Below the pieces are notes generated by a model that saw nothing but the letters and a program-made list of their open reading frames with translations, had not been told where the DNA came from and made no database searches. The translations under genes and the position numbers were made by a program. A stretch of DNA of 64,000 nucleotides from Hyphomicrobiales bacterium (GTDB taxonomy: Bacteria > Pseudomonadota > Alphaproteobacteria > Rhizobiales > Beijerinckiaceae), in the NCBI GenBank assembly GCA_930633525.1, contig CAKNFP010000001.1, forward strand, positions 1,156,001-1,220,000, given 5' to 3'. Shown piece after piece: positions 16,945-25,914 of the stretch (positions are counted from its first letter, which is position 1; every line of letters begins with the position of its first letter).

Positions 16945-17508
16945 ATGACAGCGACATTGATCGAGAGGCCGGAGCAGGAGCCCGTCTCGCTGATCGACAT
17001 GAAGACCTATCTGCGTGTCTGCGATGATGGCGAGGACGATCTGATCGCCTCGCTGATCACGGCGGCGCGTGAGGCCGTCGAAACCACGACCGGCCGCCGC
17101 ATGATGCGCCAGACCTGGCGGCTCGTGCTCGACCGCTGGCCGCATGGTCGCATCCTGCGGGTGCCGATCGTCCCGCTGCTCGGGCTGGCCGCCATTCGCG
17201 TCGCCGACGCAAGTGGAAGCCCGCAGTCCGTGCCGCCGGGCTATTTCATCGTGGACGCGCTCTCCGGCGCCGGCCGTATCGCGCTCGGCCCGGATGTGCC
17301 GCCGCCGGGCATTGCCTTGGGCGGTATCGAGCTCGACATCGTCGCCGGCTACGGCACCGACCCCGAGCGCGTGCCGATGCCGATGCGGCAAGCGCTGCGC
17401 CAGCTCGTGGCCGGCTGGTACGAGCGCCGGGGCGATACCGCCGCCGCGGCCTCGCTTCCCGCGGAGGTGGCGGCGCTGCTCGCGCCTTATCGCGGGGTGA
17501 GGCTGTGA
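16945..17508 (+). CDS. GTA head-tail connector (g6)
   Basis: A 187-residue protein of the phage gp6/phiE125 gp8 type that docks on the portal and links head to tail. Visible family features are the N-terminal SLIDMKTYLRVCDDGEDDLIASLITAAREAVETTTGR region (positions 16987-17097), TWRLVLDRWP, a central IPL..LAAIRV strand pair, and the C-terminal MPMRQALRQLVAGWYERRGD helix. TGAGGA lies about eight bases before this ATG, so the longer upstream reading is unlikely. It resumes the plus-strand cluster after the antisense protease gene. Confidence 0.88.
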   Translation: MTATLIERPEQEPVSLIDMKTYLRVCDDGEDDLIASLITAAREAVETTTGRRMMRQTWRLVLDRWPHGRILRVPIVPLLGLAAIRVADASGSPQSVPPGYFIVDALSGAGRIALGPDVPPPGIALGGIELDIVAGYGTDPERVPMPMRQALRQLVAGWYERRGDTAAAASLPAEVAALLAPYRGVRL

Positions 17509-17509
17509 C

Positions 17510-17839
17510 ATGACCGACATCGGTATGATGCGCCGCCCGCTCGTCCTGGAGCGCGCGGTCGACACCCCGGACGACGTCGGCGGCGTCACCCGGCGCTGGG
17601 GCAGGGTTGCCCGGCTATGGGGGGCGATGGAGCGGACGCAGGTCTCGTCGAACGAGAGGGATCGCAGCGACCGCCGCGAGCTCGCCATGGCCTATCGCGT
17701 CACGCTGCGCTGGCGCGGCGACATCACCGGCAACCACCGGTTTCGCGACGGCAAGCGCCTGTTCGCGGTCCTGAGCGCGGCGGACCCTGACGGCCACCGG
17801 CGCCGGCTCATCTGCGTCGTCGAGGAGGTGACACCATGA
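17510..17839 (+). CDS. GTA head closure / head-tail adaptor (g7)
   Basis: A 109-residue protein of the SPP1 gp16-like head completion family. It has the typical pattern RRPLVLERAVDTPDDVGGVTRRW, then LWGAMERT and YRVTLRWRGDITGNHRFRDG. It forms the adaptor ring closing the portal channel before tail joining. It starts one base after the g6 stop and its end overlaps the next start (ATGA), so the genes are tightly coupled. The length is normal. Confidence 0.85.
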   Translation: MTDIGMMRRPLVLERAVDTPDDVGGVTRRWGRVARLWGAMERTQVSSNERDRSDRRELAMAYRVTLRWRGDITGNHRFRDGKRLFAVLSAADPDGHRRRLICVVEEVTP

Positions 17840-18288
17840 GCGATGATGTGAGCGATCCATCGCCGGCCGAACTGGCGAGCCCGGTACTCGCCTTGCGCCG
17901 GGCCATCCTCACGCGTCTTGCTGCGGACGCGGATCTTACCAGCATCCTTGGCGGCGCCCGCATCCATGATGCGGTGCCGCGCGGGGCGTCAGGGGTGTTC
18001 GTGGTCTTCGGCGAGACCCGCTGCCGCGATTGGTCGACCATGACCGACCGGGGCCATGAGCAGCACATCAGCCTGACGGTCTGGTCCAGGGTGGGTGGAG
18101 CGCGGCCGGCGCTTGCCGCCGCCGCGCGCATCGAGCGGCTGCTGCATGATGCCTCGATTCCGCTCGCCGGTCATCGCCTCGTCAATATCCGCGTCACGGC
18201 GACCGACGTGCGCCGCGACGAGCGCGCGGACCTCGCCCGGGTCACGGTGCGGCTGCGCGCCGTCACCGAATGCCTCGAGGCGCCCTGA
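17836..18288 (+). CDS. DUF3168 tail terminator protein (g8)
   Basis: A 150-residue DUF3168 protein, the tail completion/terminator type that caps the tail tube at the head end. Recognisable stretches are ALRRAILTRLAADADL, the GARIHDAVPRGASGVFVVFGET strand region (positions 17956-18021), DWSTMTDRGHEQHISLTVWSR and the C-terminal VTVRLRAVTE. It starts inside the stop of g7 (ATGA), an indication of coupled translation. The order g6-g7-g8 is as in RcGTA. Confidence 0.88.
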   Translation: MSDDVSDPSPAELASPVLALRRAILTRLAADADLTSILGGARIHDAVPRGASGVFVVFGETRCRDWSTMTDRGHEQHISLTVWSRVGGARPALAAAARIERLLHDASIPLAGHRLVNIRVTATDVRRDERADLARVTVRLRAVTECLEAP

Positions 18289-18348
18289 TCTTCAAGACTG
18301 CCTGACCTCCAGTTTCTTCCCAATTTTCAGCCAAGAGGACGATTGGAT

Positions 18349-18759
18349 ATGAGTGCCCAGAAAGGCAAGGACCTCCTGCTGAAGGTGGCGGGAGACCCAT
18401 CCGGCTTCGTGACCGTGGCGGGGCTGCGCAGCAACCGGCTGGCCTTCAACGCGGAAACCGTCGATATCACCCACCAGCAATCGGCCGGGCGCTGGCGGGA
18501 GCTGCTGGCGGGGGCGGGCGTGCGCCGCGCCAGCATCGCCGGGGCCGGCGTGTTCAAGGACGAGGCGTCGGATCAGCGTGTCCGGCAGATCTTCTTCGAT
18601 GCCGCCATCGTGACCTGGCAGGTGGCCATCCCGGATTTTGGCATCATCGAAGGCCCGTTCCAGATCCTCTCCCTCGAATATTCCGGCGATCACGCCACGG
18701 AAGTCACCTTCGAGCTCGCGCTGGAATCGGCCGGCGCCTTGGCCTTCACCGCGCTATGA
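18349..18759 (+). CDS. GTA major tail protein (g9)
   Basis: A 136-residue tail tube protein of the TP901-1 major tail family. Key stretches are QKGKDLLLKV near the start, TVAGLRSNRLAFNAETVDITHQQS, then RELLAGAGVRRASIAGAGVF and FQILSLEYSGDHATEVTFEL. It polymerises into the GTA tail tube. The ATG at 18349 was preferred to an in-frame TTG six bases earlier because AGAGGA then has normal spacing. Its stop overlaps the next start. Confidence 0.9.
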   Translation: MSAQKGKDLLLKVAGDPSGFVTVAGLRSNRLAFNAETVDITHQQSAGRWRELLAGAGVRRASIAGAGVFKDEASDQRVRQIFFDAAIVTWQVAIPDFGIIEGPFQILSLEYSGDHATEVTFELALESAGALAFTAL

Positions 18760-19142
18760 GGCCGGCGATGACCACCACGCGACGCGCCAACCGCCATCGG
18801 GGCGAGGTCGAGGCTGAACTCGGCGGCCAGCGCCATGTACTCTGCCTGACGCTTGGGGCGCTCGCCGAGCTGGAGACCGCCTTCGGCGCCGACGATCTTG
18901 CCCTGCTCGGCCAGCGGCTCAGCGCGGGGCGGCTGTCCGCCCGCGACATCATCAGCATTCTGGGTGCCGGGCTACGCGGCGCTGGCACGACGCTCTCCGA
19001 TGCGGAGGTCGCGGGCCTGCCCGTCGCCGGCTGTCTCGATGCCTATGCGCTGGCGGTGGCGGATCTGCTCACGGCCGCCTTCGGCACGGCCGAGCCCGAG
19101 CCAGCCGAAGTCCAGCCAACGGAAACCGCCGCAAACCCTTGA
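18756..19142 (+). CDS. GTA gp10 family tail assembly chaperone
   Basis: A 128-residue protein matching the GTA_gp10 (phage TAC-like) family: NRHRGEVEAELGGQRHVLCLTLGALAELETAFGADDL (positions 18789-18899) followed by RLSARDIISILGAGLRGAG. In tailed phages such proteins chaperone the tape measure during tail assembly. The ATG at 18756 overlaps the g9 stop; a second ATG at 18768 has a GAGG at better spacing and may be the real start. It is coupled to the next gene by a TTGA overlap. Confidence 0.87.
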   Translation: MRPAMTTTRRANRHRGEVEAELGGQRHVLCLTLGALAELETAFGADDLALLGQRLSAGRLSARDIISILGAGLRGAGTTLSDAEVAGLPVAGCLDAYALAVADLLTAAFGTAEPEPAEVQPTETAANP

Positions 19143-19408
19143 TTGCCGCAGGGCGCTTCGAAGACGGGCCACCGCCACCCGCCCCGCTACCCTGGGGCGC
19201 GGTGATGGCTTTTGGCCTCGGCGTCCTGCGGCTGGCGCCTGCCGATCTCTGGGCCATGACGCCGCGCGAGCTGGCGGCAGCCGTTGAGGGGCAGGGGGGA
19301 GGCGGCGCTCGTTCCGTGCCGCTCGGTCGAGGGCGCCTTGCGCGGCTCATGGCGGCTTTCCCCGACAAGATCGGGTCGCACCATCAGGAGAAGCAAGATC
19401 ATGGCTGA
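19139..19408 (+). CDS. Tail assembly chaperone, rcc01693 family (g10.1)
   Basis: An 89-residue protein with the pattern of the rcc01693/TAC_6 family: PWGAVMAFGLGVLRLAPADLWAMTPREL. It probably helps tape measure folding with gp10. The proposed TTG start overlaps the previous TGA; a TTG start is unusual but lies in a coupled run. Its last codons overlap the start of the tape measure gene by 8 bases. In RcGTA this short gene also sits between g10 and g11. Confidence 0.8.
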   Translation: MIAAGRFEDGPPPPAPLPWGAVMAFGLGVLRLAPADLWAMTPRELAAAVEGQGGGGARSVPLGRGRLARLMAAFPDKIGSHHQEKQDHG

Positions 19409-20000
19409 CGGCTATCTGCCGGACGGCGATCTCGTACCGCTGGCCAATGCCCGCGATGCGATCAAGGACCTCGACGGCCTCTCGCGCCAGTTCGGCCGGT
19501 CCATCAGCGATTCCTTCGCCAAGGCGGCGTCAGGCAGCCGGCAATTCGAGGACGTTTTGCGCAGTGTCGGCTCACGCCTCACCGAGATCGGCCTGAAGGC
19601 GGCGCTGAGGCCGCTTGGACAGGCCTTGACCTCCGGGCTCGAAAGCCTCGTGACGACGGCGGGCGGCTCCCTGTTTGGCGGCTTGTCCCTCAATGCGAAG
19701 GGCAATGCCTTTTCGCAGGGACGCGTCAAGCCTTTCGCAGCCGGCGGCGTGGTGGCGACGCCGACTTATTTCCCCATGCAGCGGGGTGTCGGGCTCATGG
19801 GCGAGAGCGGACCCGAAGCGATCCTGCCACTTACCAGAGGAGCAGACGGCCGGCTCGGCGTCGCGGCTTCCGGGGGCGGTGCAGCGACGACCGTCGTCGT
19901 GAATATCGCCACCAGCGATGCCGAGAGCTTCCGCCGGTCCGAGGCGCAAGTCTCGGCCGCCCTTGCCCGCGCCGTGGCGCGCGGCCAGCGCGCCCTGTGA
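19401..20000 (+). CDS. GTA tail tape measure protein (g11)
   Basis: A 199-residue tape measure protein that sets tail length. The N-terminal half is helical (LANARDAIKDLDGLSRQFGRSISDSFAKAA). A Gly/Ala-rich membrane-active-like segment follows (ALTSGLESLVTTAGGSLFGG), then the conserved C-terminal block FAAGGVVATPTYFPM...GLMGESGPEAILPLTRGADGRLGV. It is very short for a tape measure, consistent with a stubby GTA tail. GGAG lies upstream of this ATG, so longer in-frame readings are rejected. Confidence 0.88.
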   Translation: MADGYLPDGDLVPLANARDAIKDLDGLSRQFGRSISDSFAKAASGSRQFEDVLRSVGSRLTEIGLKAALRPLGQALTSGLESLVTTAGGSLFGGLSLNAKGNAFSQGRVKPFAAGGVVATPTYFPMQRGVGLMGESGPEAILPLTRGADGRLGVAASGGGAATTVVVNIATSDAESFRRSEAQVSAALARAVARGQRAL

Positions 20001-20009
20001 GGAGCCGCC

Positions 20010-20645
20010 ATGCCCGATGATTTCCATGATATCCGCTTTCCGCTCGATGTGGCGCTGGCGGCGAGCGGGGGGCCGGAATGGCGCACTGATGTCGTCGTCC
20101 TCGGTTCGGGCCATGAGCACCGCAATGCCCGCTGGGCCCATTCCCGCCGCCGCTACGACGCGGGCTATGGCGTGAAGTCGCTCGACTCGCTGGCGGCGGT
20201 ACTGACCTTCTTCGAGGAGCGCCGTGGACGCCTTTTCGGCTTTCGCTGGCATGACAGGCTCGACGGCAAATCCTGCGTGCCCTCTGGGGTGCCCCAGCCG
20301 ACCGACCAGGTGATCGGGGAGGGAGATGGCGAGCGCGTGGCCTTTCAGCTCGTCAAGACCTATGGCGCCGTCCACGACCCCTATGAGCGCCGCATCACGA
20401 AGCCCCTGGCCGGCTCGGTGCGCGTGGCGATCGACGGTGTCGAGCAGCCAGCGGAGACTTTCACCTGCGATGCCGCGACAGGTCTCGTGACCTTTGCCGC
20501 GCCGCCGGAAGCCGGGCAGGTCGTGACGGCGGGCTTCGCCTTCGACGTGCCGGTGCGCTTCGACATCGACCGGCTGGAGGTGGATCTCGCCGCCTTCACG
20601 GCCGGCGGTATTCCGAAGATCCCCCTGGTCGAACTAATCGACTAA
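20010..20645 (+). CDS. DUF2460 distal tail protein (g12)
   Basis: A 211-residue DUF2460 protein, the distal tail component of RcGTA (g12). Family stretches are FHDIRFPLDVALAASGGPEWRTDVVVLGSGHE (positions 20022-20117), RRRYDAGYGVKSLDSL, FFEERRGRLFGFRWHD and QLVKTYG, followed by RRITKPLAGSVRVA. It connects tube and baseplate hub. It lies nine bases after the tape measure stop with GGAG before the ATG. It is intact and of usual length. Confidence 0.92.
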   Translation: MPDDFHDIRFPLDVALAASGGPEWRTDVVVLGSGHEHRNARWAHSRRRYDAGYGVKSLDSLAAVLTFFEERRGRLFGFRWHDRLDGKSCVPSGVPQPTDQVIGEGDGERVAFQLVKTYGAVHDPYERRITKPLAGSVRVAIDGVEQPAETFTCDAATGLVTFAAPPEAGQVVTAGFAFDVPVRFDIDRLEVDLAAFTAGGIPKIPLVELID

Positions 20646-20663
20646 AACGGCTGGAGCCATTCC

Positions 20664-21557
20664 ATGCGCCTGATCGATCCCGGGCTCGCCGGCCACCTCG
20701 CCGGCGGGGTGACGACCTTGTGCCATTGCTGGAAGCTGACGCGCCGCGACGGCGTCGCCATGGGCTTCACAGACCACGATCGCGATCTCGCCTTTGCCGG
20801 TGTCGTCTTTCGGGCCGGCACGGGGCTTGAGGCGGCGGAGGTCACGGCGGAGCGGGGCTTCGCGATCGGCGGCGGCGATGTCTCGGGTATTCTCACCGGC
20901 GCGAGCCTCACCGAGGACGACCTCGCCTCCGGCCTCTATGACGATGCCAATATCGAGTTGTGGCTCGTGAACTGGGCTGACGTGACCGAGCGCCTGCTGC
21001 TGGAGGTCGGCTCGACCGGCGAGGTGCGGCGCACCGAACATGCCTTCGCGGCGGAAGTGCGCGGGCTCATGCATCGCTACGGGGAGGAGAGGGGGCGTGT
21101 CTACCGCACCACCTGCTCGGCCGATCTCGGCGACAGCCATTGCGGCATCGACCTTGCCGATCCGACCTTCGCTGCCGAAGTAGCGGTCACGTCGACCGAC
21201 GGCCGCCTCGGCTTTGGCGCGACGGAGCTCGGCGGCTATGCGGATGATTGGTTCATGGCGGGCCAGGTTCGCTGGCTCGATGGCGCCAATGCGGGGATGC
21301 GCGTGGATGTGAAGGCGCATCGCGCCGTGGCCGGGCGCGGCGAGGTGCTGCTCTGGCAGCCCGTGCCGCGCAGCATCGCCGTCGGCGATCGTCTGCGCAT
21401 CACGGCGGGCTGCGACAAGCGCTTCGCGACCTGCCGCGCCAAATTCGCCAATGCGGCCAATTTTCGCGGCTTTCCGCACATGCCCGGCAACGACTTTGTC
21501 GTGCGCTACCCGCTGCCGGGCGAGGCCGGCCATGACGGCGGCAGCTTGTTTCGATGA
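20664..21557 (+). CDS. DUF2163 tail hub protein (g13)
   Basis: A 297-residue DUF2163/BR0599-type protein that forms part of the GTA baseplate hub. The opening LAGGVTTLCHCWKLTRRDGVAMGFTDHDRDLAF (positions 20694-20793) is typical, with a conserved C-terminal half containing GLMHRYGEERGRVYRTTCSADLGDSHCGID, ITAGCDKRFATCRAKFANAANFRGFPHMPGND. Several conserved Cys residues (TCSADLGDSHC, GCDKRFATC) suggest a bound metal or cluster, as reported for the RcGTA hub. The stop overlaps the next gene. Confidence 0.93.
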   Translation: MRLIDPGLAGHLAGGVTTLCHCWKLTRRDGVAMGFTDHDRDLAFAGVVFRAGTGLEAAEVTAERGFAIGGGDVSGILTGASLTEDDLASGLYDDANIELWLVNWADVTERLLLEVGSTGEVRRTEHAFAAEVRGLMHRYGEERGRVYRTTCSADLGDSHCGIDLADPTFAAEVAVTSTDGRLGFGATELGGYADDWFMAGQVRWLDGANAGMRVDVKAHRAVAGRGEVLLWQPVPRSIAVGDRLRITAGCDKRFATCRAKFANAANFRGFPHMPGNDFVVRYPLPGEAGHDGGSLFR

Positions 21558-21997
21558 GCACGCGGCCAAACCGCGAGCAGGTCGTCACGATTGCGCGGCA
21601 CTGGATCGGCACGCCTTACCGGCATCAGGCCTCGCTGTGCGGCATCGGCTGCGATTGCCTCGGTCTGGTACGCGGCGTCTGGCGCCAGCTCTATGGCACC
21701 GAGCCTGAGGCGCCACCGCCCTATAGCCCGGATTGGGCCGAAGCCGGGCGCGGGGAAGTCCTGGCAGACGCCATGCATCGCCATTTCCAGCCGCTCGGTG
21801 GCGGACCGGCTAGCCTTGGCGACGTGCTCCTCTTTCGCTGGCGCACACACCTGCCGGCGGCCCATCTCGCCATCGCGACGACGGAGGTGAGCATGGTGCA
21901 TGCCCATGCCGGCGCGAGCGCCGCGGAAGTTGCCATCGGCGCCTGGTGGCGACGCCACCACGTCGCAAGCTTTTCTTTTCCGGAGATCCTGGACTGA
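21554..21997 (+). CDS. NlpC/P60 family tail peptidase (g14)
   Basis: A 147-residue peptidoglycan hydrolase carried at the tail tip, which opens the recipient wall during DNA delivery. The NlpC/P60 signature is CGIGCDCLGLVRGVW with the catalytic Cys near residue 35, and the His is expected in AAHLAIATTEVSMVHAHAG. It overlaps g13 by 4 bases (ATGA) and the following gene by one base. In RcGTA g14 has this position and fold. Confidence 0.92.
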   Translation: MSTRPNREQVVTIARHWIGTPYRHQASLCGIGCDCLGLVRGVWRQLYGTEPEAPPPYSPDWAEAGRGEVLADAMHRHFQPLGGGPASLGDVLLFRWRTHLPAAHLAIATTEVSMVHAHAGASAAEVAIGAWWRRHHVASFSFPEILD

Positions 21998-24900
21998 TGG
22001 CTACACTCGTCCTTCAGGTTGCGGGCTCGGCCCTCGGTGGCGCCATTGGCGGGCCGTTCGGCGCCATCATCGGCCGCGCCATCGGTGGGCTCGCGGGCGC
22101 GGCAATCGACACCGCGCTATTCTCTTCCGGTGGCGGCACGCGCTATGTCGAGGGGCCGCGCCTCAATGACGTGCAGGGGCTTACCTCCACCGAGGGGGCC
22201 GGTGTTCCGCGCGTCTACGGCCGCGCCCGTGTCGGCGGCCAGCTCATCTGGGCGACACGGCTCGAGGAGGTCGCCCATACGAGCGAGGCGAGCGCGGGCG
22301 GCGGCAAGCTCGGTGGTGGCGGTTCCACGGTCACCACCAACTACAGCTATTTCGCCAATCTCGCCGTCGGTCTGTGCGAGGGGCCGATCGCCTTCGTCCG
22401 CCGTGTCTGGGCGGACGGCCGCGAGCTCGACCAGAGCGGCCTCGTTATGCGCGTCCACCAGGGCCATGAGGATCAGGAGGCCGACCCGCTCATCGTCGCC
22501 AAGGAGGGAATCGATAATGCGCCGCGTTACCGCGGCCTCGCCTATGTCGTGTTCGAACGCCTGCCACTGGAGGACTTCGGCAACCGCATCCCGCAATTCT
22601 CCTTCGAGGTGCTGCGGCCGGTGGCCGGCCTCGCCGAGATGGTGCGCGCCGTGGATTTCATCCCCGGAGCGAGCGAATTCATCTACGAGCCGCAGGCGGT
22701 GTCGCAGGTTCTTGGCCCGGGCGTCACGCGCTCGGAGAACCGCCACCAGTTGTTTCGGCCAAGCGATGTCGTTGCGTCGCTCGACGTGTTGCAGGCGCTC
22801 TGCCCCAATCTGGAGCGGATCGCGCTCGTCGTGAGCTGGTTCGGCGACGACCTGCGCGCCGGCCATTGCACGATCACCCCGCGCGTCGAAACCTATCTGA
22901 AGACGACTGAAGATCTGCAGTGGCAGGTCGCGGGGCTGGACCGCATGTCAGCGCGGCAGGTCAGCCAGCTCGACGCGCGTCCGGCCTATGGTGGCACACC
23001 GTCGGACAGCTCCGTGATCGATCTCATCCGTGAGATCAAGGCACGCGGCCTCAAGGTCGTCCTCTACCCCTTTGTCATGATGGACTTAAGCCCGGGCAAC
23101 GACCTGCCGAACCCCTATGCGGACGAACCAGGCCAACCCGCCTTCCCGTGGCGTGGCCGCATCACCTGCCATCCCGCTCCGGGGCAATCCGGCTCCCCCG
23201 ATGGCACCGACGAGGCAGGCGAACAGGTCGCCCAGCTCTTCGGCGAGGTCTTGCCCGGCCATTTCATGTCCGTTGCCGATACAGTGATCTATGCGGGGCC
23301 GGACGAATGGAGCCTGCGCCGCCAGGTCCTTCACTATGCGTATCTCGCCATGGTGGCGGGCGGCGTCGATGGCTTCATCATCGGCTCGGAACTCGTGGGA
23401 CTGACGCGTGTGCGGCGCGGCGCCGGACTTTACCCGGCGGTCGAGCAACTGGTCACACTGGCGGCGGATGTCCGCAGCGTCGTCGGACTGGATACAAAAA
23501 TCCTCTATGCGGCTGACTGGACGGAATATGGCGCCCATGTCCGTGAGGGCGGCGAGGTGCGCTTTCCACTCGATCCGCTATGGGCATCTGCAGCGATCGA
23601 CGCGGTCGGGATCGATTTTTATCCCCCTTTCACCGACTGGCGCGACGGAACTTCCCACCGCGACGCGGCGGAGGCCTATTCGATCTACGATCCGGATTAT
23701 CTCAAGCGGCGGATCACGGCGGGCGAGGCTTTCGACTGGTACTATGCCAGCGATGCCGATCGCGATGCCCAGATCCGTACGCCGATCACCGATGGCGACT
23801 ATGGCAAGCCCTGGATCCATCGCGCCAAGGACCTCGCCGGCTGGTGGCAGAACCCCCATGTCGAGCGCGTCGGCGGGGTGGAGACGGGCGAAACCGCATG
23901 GGTGCCTTGCGCAAAGCCGATCTGGCTGACCGAGATCGGCATCCCGGCGGTGGACAAAGGCACCAATGGGCCGAATGTCTTTCCAGACCCGAAGTCGTCG
24001 GAGTCTGCCTATCCGCCCTATTCGCGCCGGGTGCGGGACGATCTCATCCAGAACCGGGCGTTGGAAGCCCTCATCGGCCATTACGGAGAAGGCGGGGAGG
24101 CGGCCAATCCCGTCTCGCCGCTCTATGGCGGGCCGATGGTCGATCCCGCCGGCGTCTTCGTCTGGGCGTGGGATGCTCGGCCCTTCCCGGCCTTTCCCGA
24201 TCAGGCAGGTACCTGGGCGGATGGAACGAACTGGCAGAGCGGCCACTGGCTGACCGGACGCCTGGAGGGCTTGCCGCTCGATCGGCTCGTGGCCCAGGTG
24301 CTTGATGATTTCGCCCTCCCGCCGGCCGCCGCGCTCGCCATCGACGGTTTTCTCGACGGCTATGTCGTCGAGCGCCCGATGAGCGTCCGCGCCATCCTGG
24401 AGCCGTTGGCGAGCGCCTATGGCTTCGATGCCGTCGCCAGCGGGCCTGCGACCCATTTCAGGGGCACGGGACGCCGCCCGCTCATTGGGGTGGAGCCCAG
24501 CGCGCTCGTTCCCGATGATACCGGCGCCGGCATGGCCTTGCGCCGCGCGCAGGAGACGGACTTGCCGTGCGAATACCGAATCGGCTTCACCGACGGCGAT
24601 CGCGAGTACAGGCGCTCAGCCGCCGCCTCGCGGCGTTTGAGCGCCGGCAGCGCTCGCGAACAAGGAAGCGACCTCGCGGTCATCACCGGTCCGGCCGAAG
24701 CGCAGCGTCTGGCGGATCTCGCGCTGCAGGATGCCTGGATCAGCCGCGAGACGCTCGATCTTGGCGTGAGTCCCCGAATGGTGGGGCTGGAGCCGGGCGA
24801 TCTCCTCGACGTGCCTGTCGGCGGCGGACGGCGGATCTACCAGATCCAGCGGATCACGGATGGCCTCTCCCGGCGTGTCAGCCTGCGCGCCATCGAGCCC

Positions 24901-25899
24901 ACGCTGCATGACGGGGCGATGCCTGACATTCCCCGCCATACGGCGCCGTCACCGCCTGTCCCCGGCCGGCCGGCGGTCGTCATTCTCGACTTGCCGATCG
25001 TGACGAAAAGCCCACCGATGCTGCAGCATATGGCCGTGGCGGCTGATCCCTGGCCGGGGCGCCAGATGGTCTGGCGCTCAGCCGACGGAACGAGCTTCGT
25101 GCAGCACACCGTCGCCCCCTTGTCCGCCGCAGTCGGTGAGACGTGGGACGCTCTTCCACACGGGCCGCTCTGGCGCTGGGACAAGGCCAGTAGCCTCACC
25201 GTGCGGCTGTGGGGCGGCGCGCTGGCGAGCGTCGACGACACGGCCGCGCTGGCGGGTGCCAACAGCTTCGCCTTGAGGGGCCCCGACGGGCTGTGGGAAA
25301 TCCTCAGCGCCGCGCGGGCCGAATTGATCGGCGACGGGGTCTACCGCCTCAGCCGCCTGCTGCGTGGCCTCGGTGGCTCGGAGGAAGCCGCCGGCCGGCC
25401 GGCAGCGGCCGGTGCGACCATCGTGCGTCTCGATCGCGCGATCTTCGGGCTCACCGACAGCGCGGCGGATCTCGGTCGCAACTGGCATTATCGCGTCGGG
25501 CCGGTGGGTCGCGACCACGGCGATCCCATCATGCGCGCCGTGAGCGCGACGGTGGGGCCGCTGGCTTTGATGCCCTTCGCGCCGGTTCATATCCGCGCGC
25601 GCCGTATAGCGGGCGGTATCGCGATCACCTTCATCAGACGCAGCCGCATCGACGGGGATGCCTGGGAGGCGGCGGAGATCCCGCTCGGCGAGGAGGCGGA
25701 AGCCTATGAGGTCGACATCTTCGACGGCGCGACCGTCAGGCGTCGGCTGACGACCGGCTCGCCCGCCGTCCTCTATCCGGCCGCGGATGAACTGGACGAC
25801 TTCGGCAGCGCACAGACCACGCTCACGCTCGTGCTGGCGCAGATGAGCACGGTCGTCGGCCGTGGCTTCGAGACCCGCGTCACCGTTCCCATCCTCTGA
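21997..25899 (+). CDS. GTA tail hub/host-specificity protein with TIM barrel (g15)
   Basis: A 1300-residue megatron protein of the GTA tail tip. A Gly-rich N-terminal hydrophobic stretch (about 5-50) is followed by ARVGGQLIWATRLEE and the tail hub region. The GTA TIM-barrel domain spans about residues 290-720 (GLKVVLYPFVMMDLSPGNDLPNPY, ADWTEYG, DAVGIDFYPPFTDWRDG, PIWLTEIGIPAVDKGTNGPNVF). A rcc01698-like putative phage tail domain and fibronectin-like strands form the C-terminal third. It probably binds and cuts the recipient envelope. The start at 21997 overlaps the g14 stop by one base. It is intact. Confidence 0.94.
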   Translation: MATLVLQVAGSALGGAIGGPFGAIIGRAIGGLAGAAIDTALFSSGGGTRYVEGPRLNDVQGLTSTEGAGVPRVYGRARVGGQLIWATRLEEVAHTSEASAGGGKLGGGGSTVTTNYSYFANLAVGLCEGPIAFVRRVWADGRELDQSGLVMRVHQGHEDQEADPLIVAKEGIDNAPRYRGLAYVVFERLPLEDFGNRIPQFSFEVLRPVAGLAEMVRAVDFIPGASEFIYEPQAVSQVLGPGVTRSENRHQLFRPSDVVASLDVLQALCPNLERIALVVSWFGDDLRAGHCTITPRVETYLKTTEDLQWQVAGLDRMSARQVSQLDARPAYGGTPSDSSVIDLIREIKARGLKVVLYPFVMMDLSPGNDLPNPYADEPGQPAFPWRGRITCHPAPGQSGSPDGTDEAGEQVAQLFGEVLPGHFMSVADTVIYAGPDEWSLRRQVLHYAYLAMVAGGVDGFIIGSELVGLTRVRRGAGLYPAVEQLVTLAADVRSVVGLDTKILYAADWTEYGAHVREGGEVRFPLDPLWASAAIDAVGIDFYPPFTDWRDGTSHRDAAEAYSIYDPDYLKRRITAGEAFDWYYASDADRDAQIRTPITDGDYGKPWIHRAKDLAGWWQNPHVERVGGVETGETAWVPCAKPIWLTEIGIPAVDKGTNGPNVFPDPKSSESAYPPYSRRVRDDLIQNRALEALIGHYGEGGEAANPVSPLYGGPMVDPAGVFVWAWDARPFPAFPDQAGTWADGTNWQSGHWLTGRLEGLPLDRLVAQVLDDFALPPAAALAIDGFLDGYVVERPMSVRAILEPLASAYGFDAVASGPATHFRGTGRRPLIGVEPSALVPDDTGAGMALRRAQETDLPCEYRIGFTDGDREYRRSAAASRRLSAGSAREQGSDLAVITGPAEAQRLADLALQDAWISRETLDLGVSPRMVGLEPGDLLDVPVGGGRRIYQIQRITDGLSRRVSLRAIEPTLHDGAMPDIPRHTAPSPPVPGRPAVVILDLPIVTKSPPMLQHMAVAADPWPGRQMVWRSADGTSFVQHTVAPLSAAVGETWDALPHGPLWRWDKASSLTVRLWGGALASVDDTAALAGANSFALRGPDGLWEILSAARAELIGDGVYRLSRLLRGLGGSEEAAGRPAAAGATIVRLDRAIFGLTDSAADLGRNWHYRVGPVGRDHGDPIMRAVSATVGPLALMPFAPVHIRARRIAGGIAITFIRRSRIDGDAWEAAEIPLGEEAEAYEVDIFDGATVRRRLTTGSPAVLYPAADELDDFGSAQTTLTLVLAQMSTVVGRGFETRVTVPIL

Positions 25900-25914
25900 T
25901 TTTCGGATCTTTCC

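Noticed and set aside
15958..17688. A 576-codon minus-strand frame across the S1 protease and the connector genes
   Set aside because: It shadows the real S1 protease in another frame and runs through two plus-strand GTA genes. The translation shows no domain and is Arg-rich.
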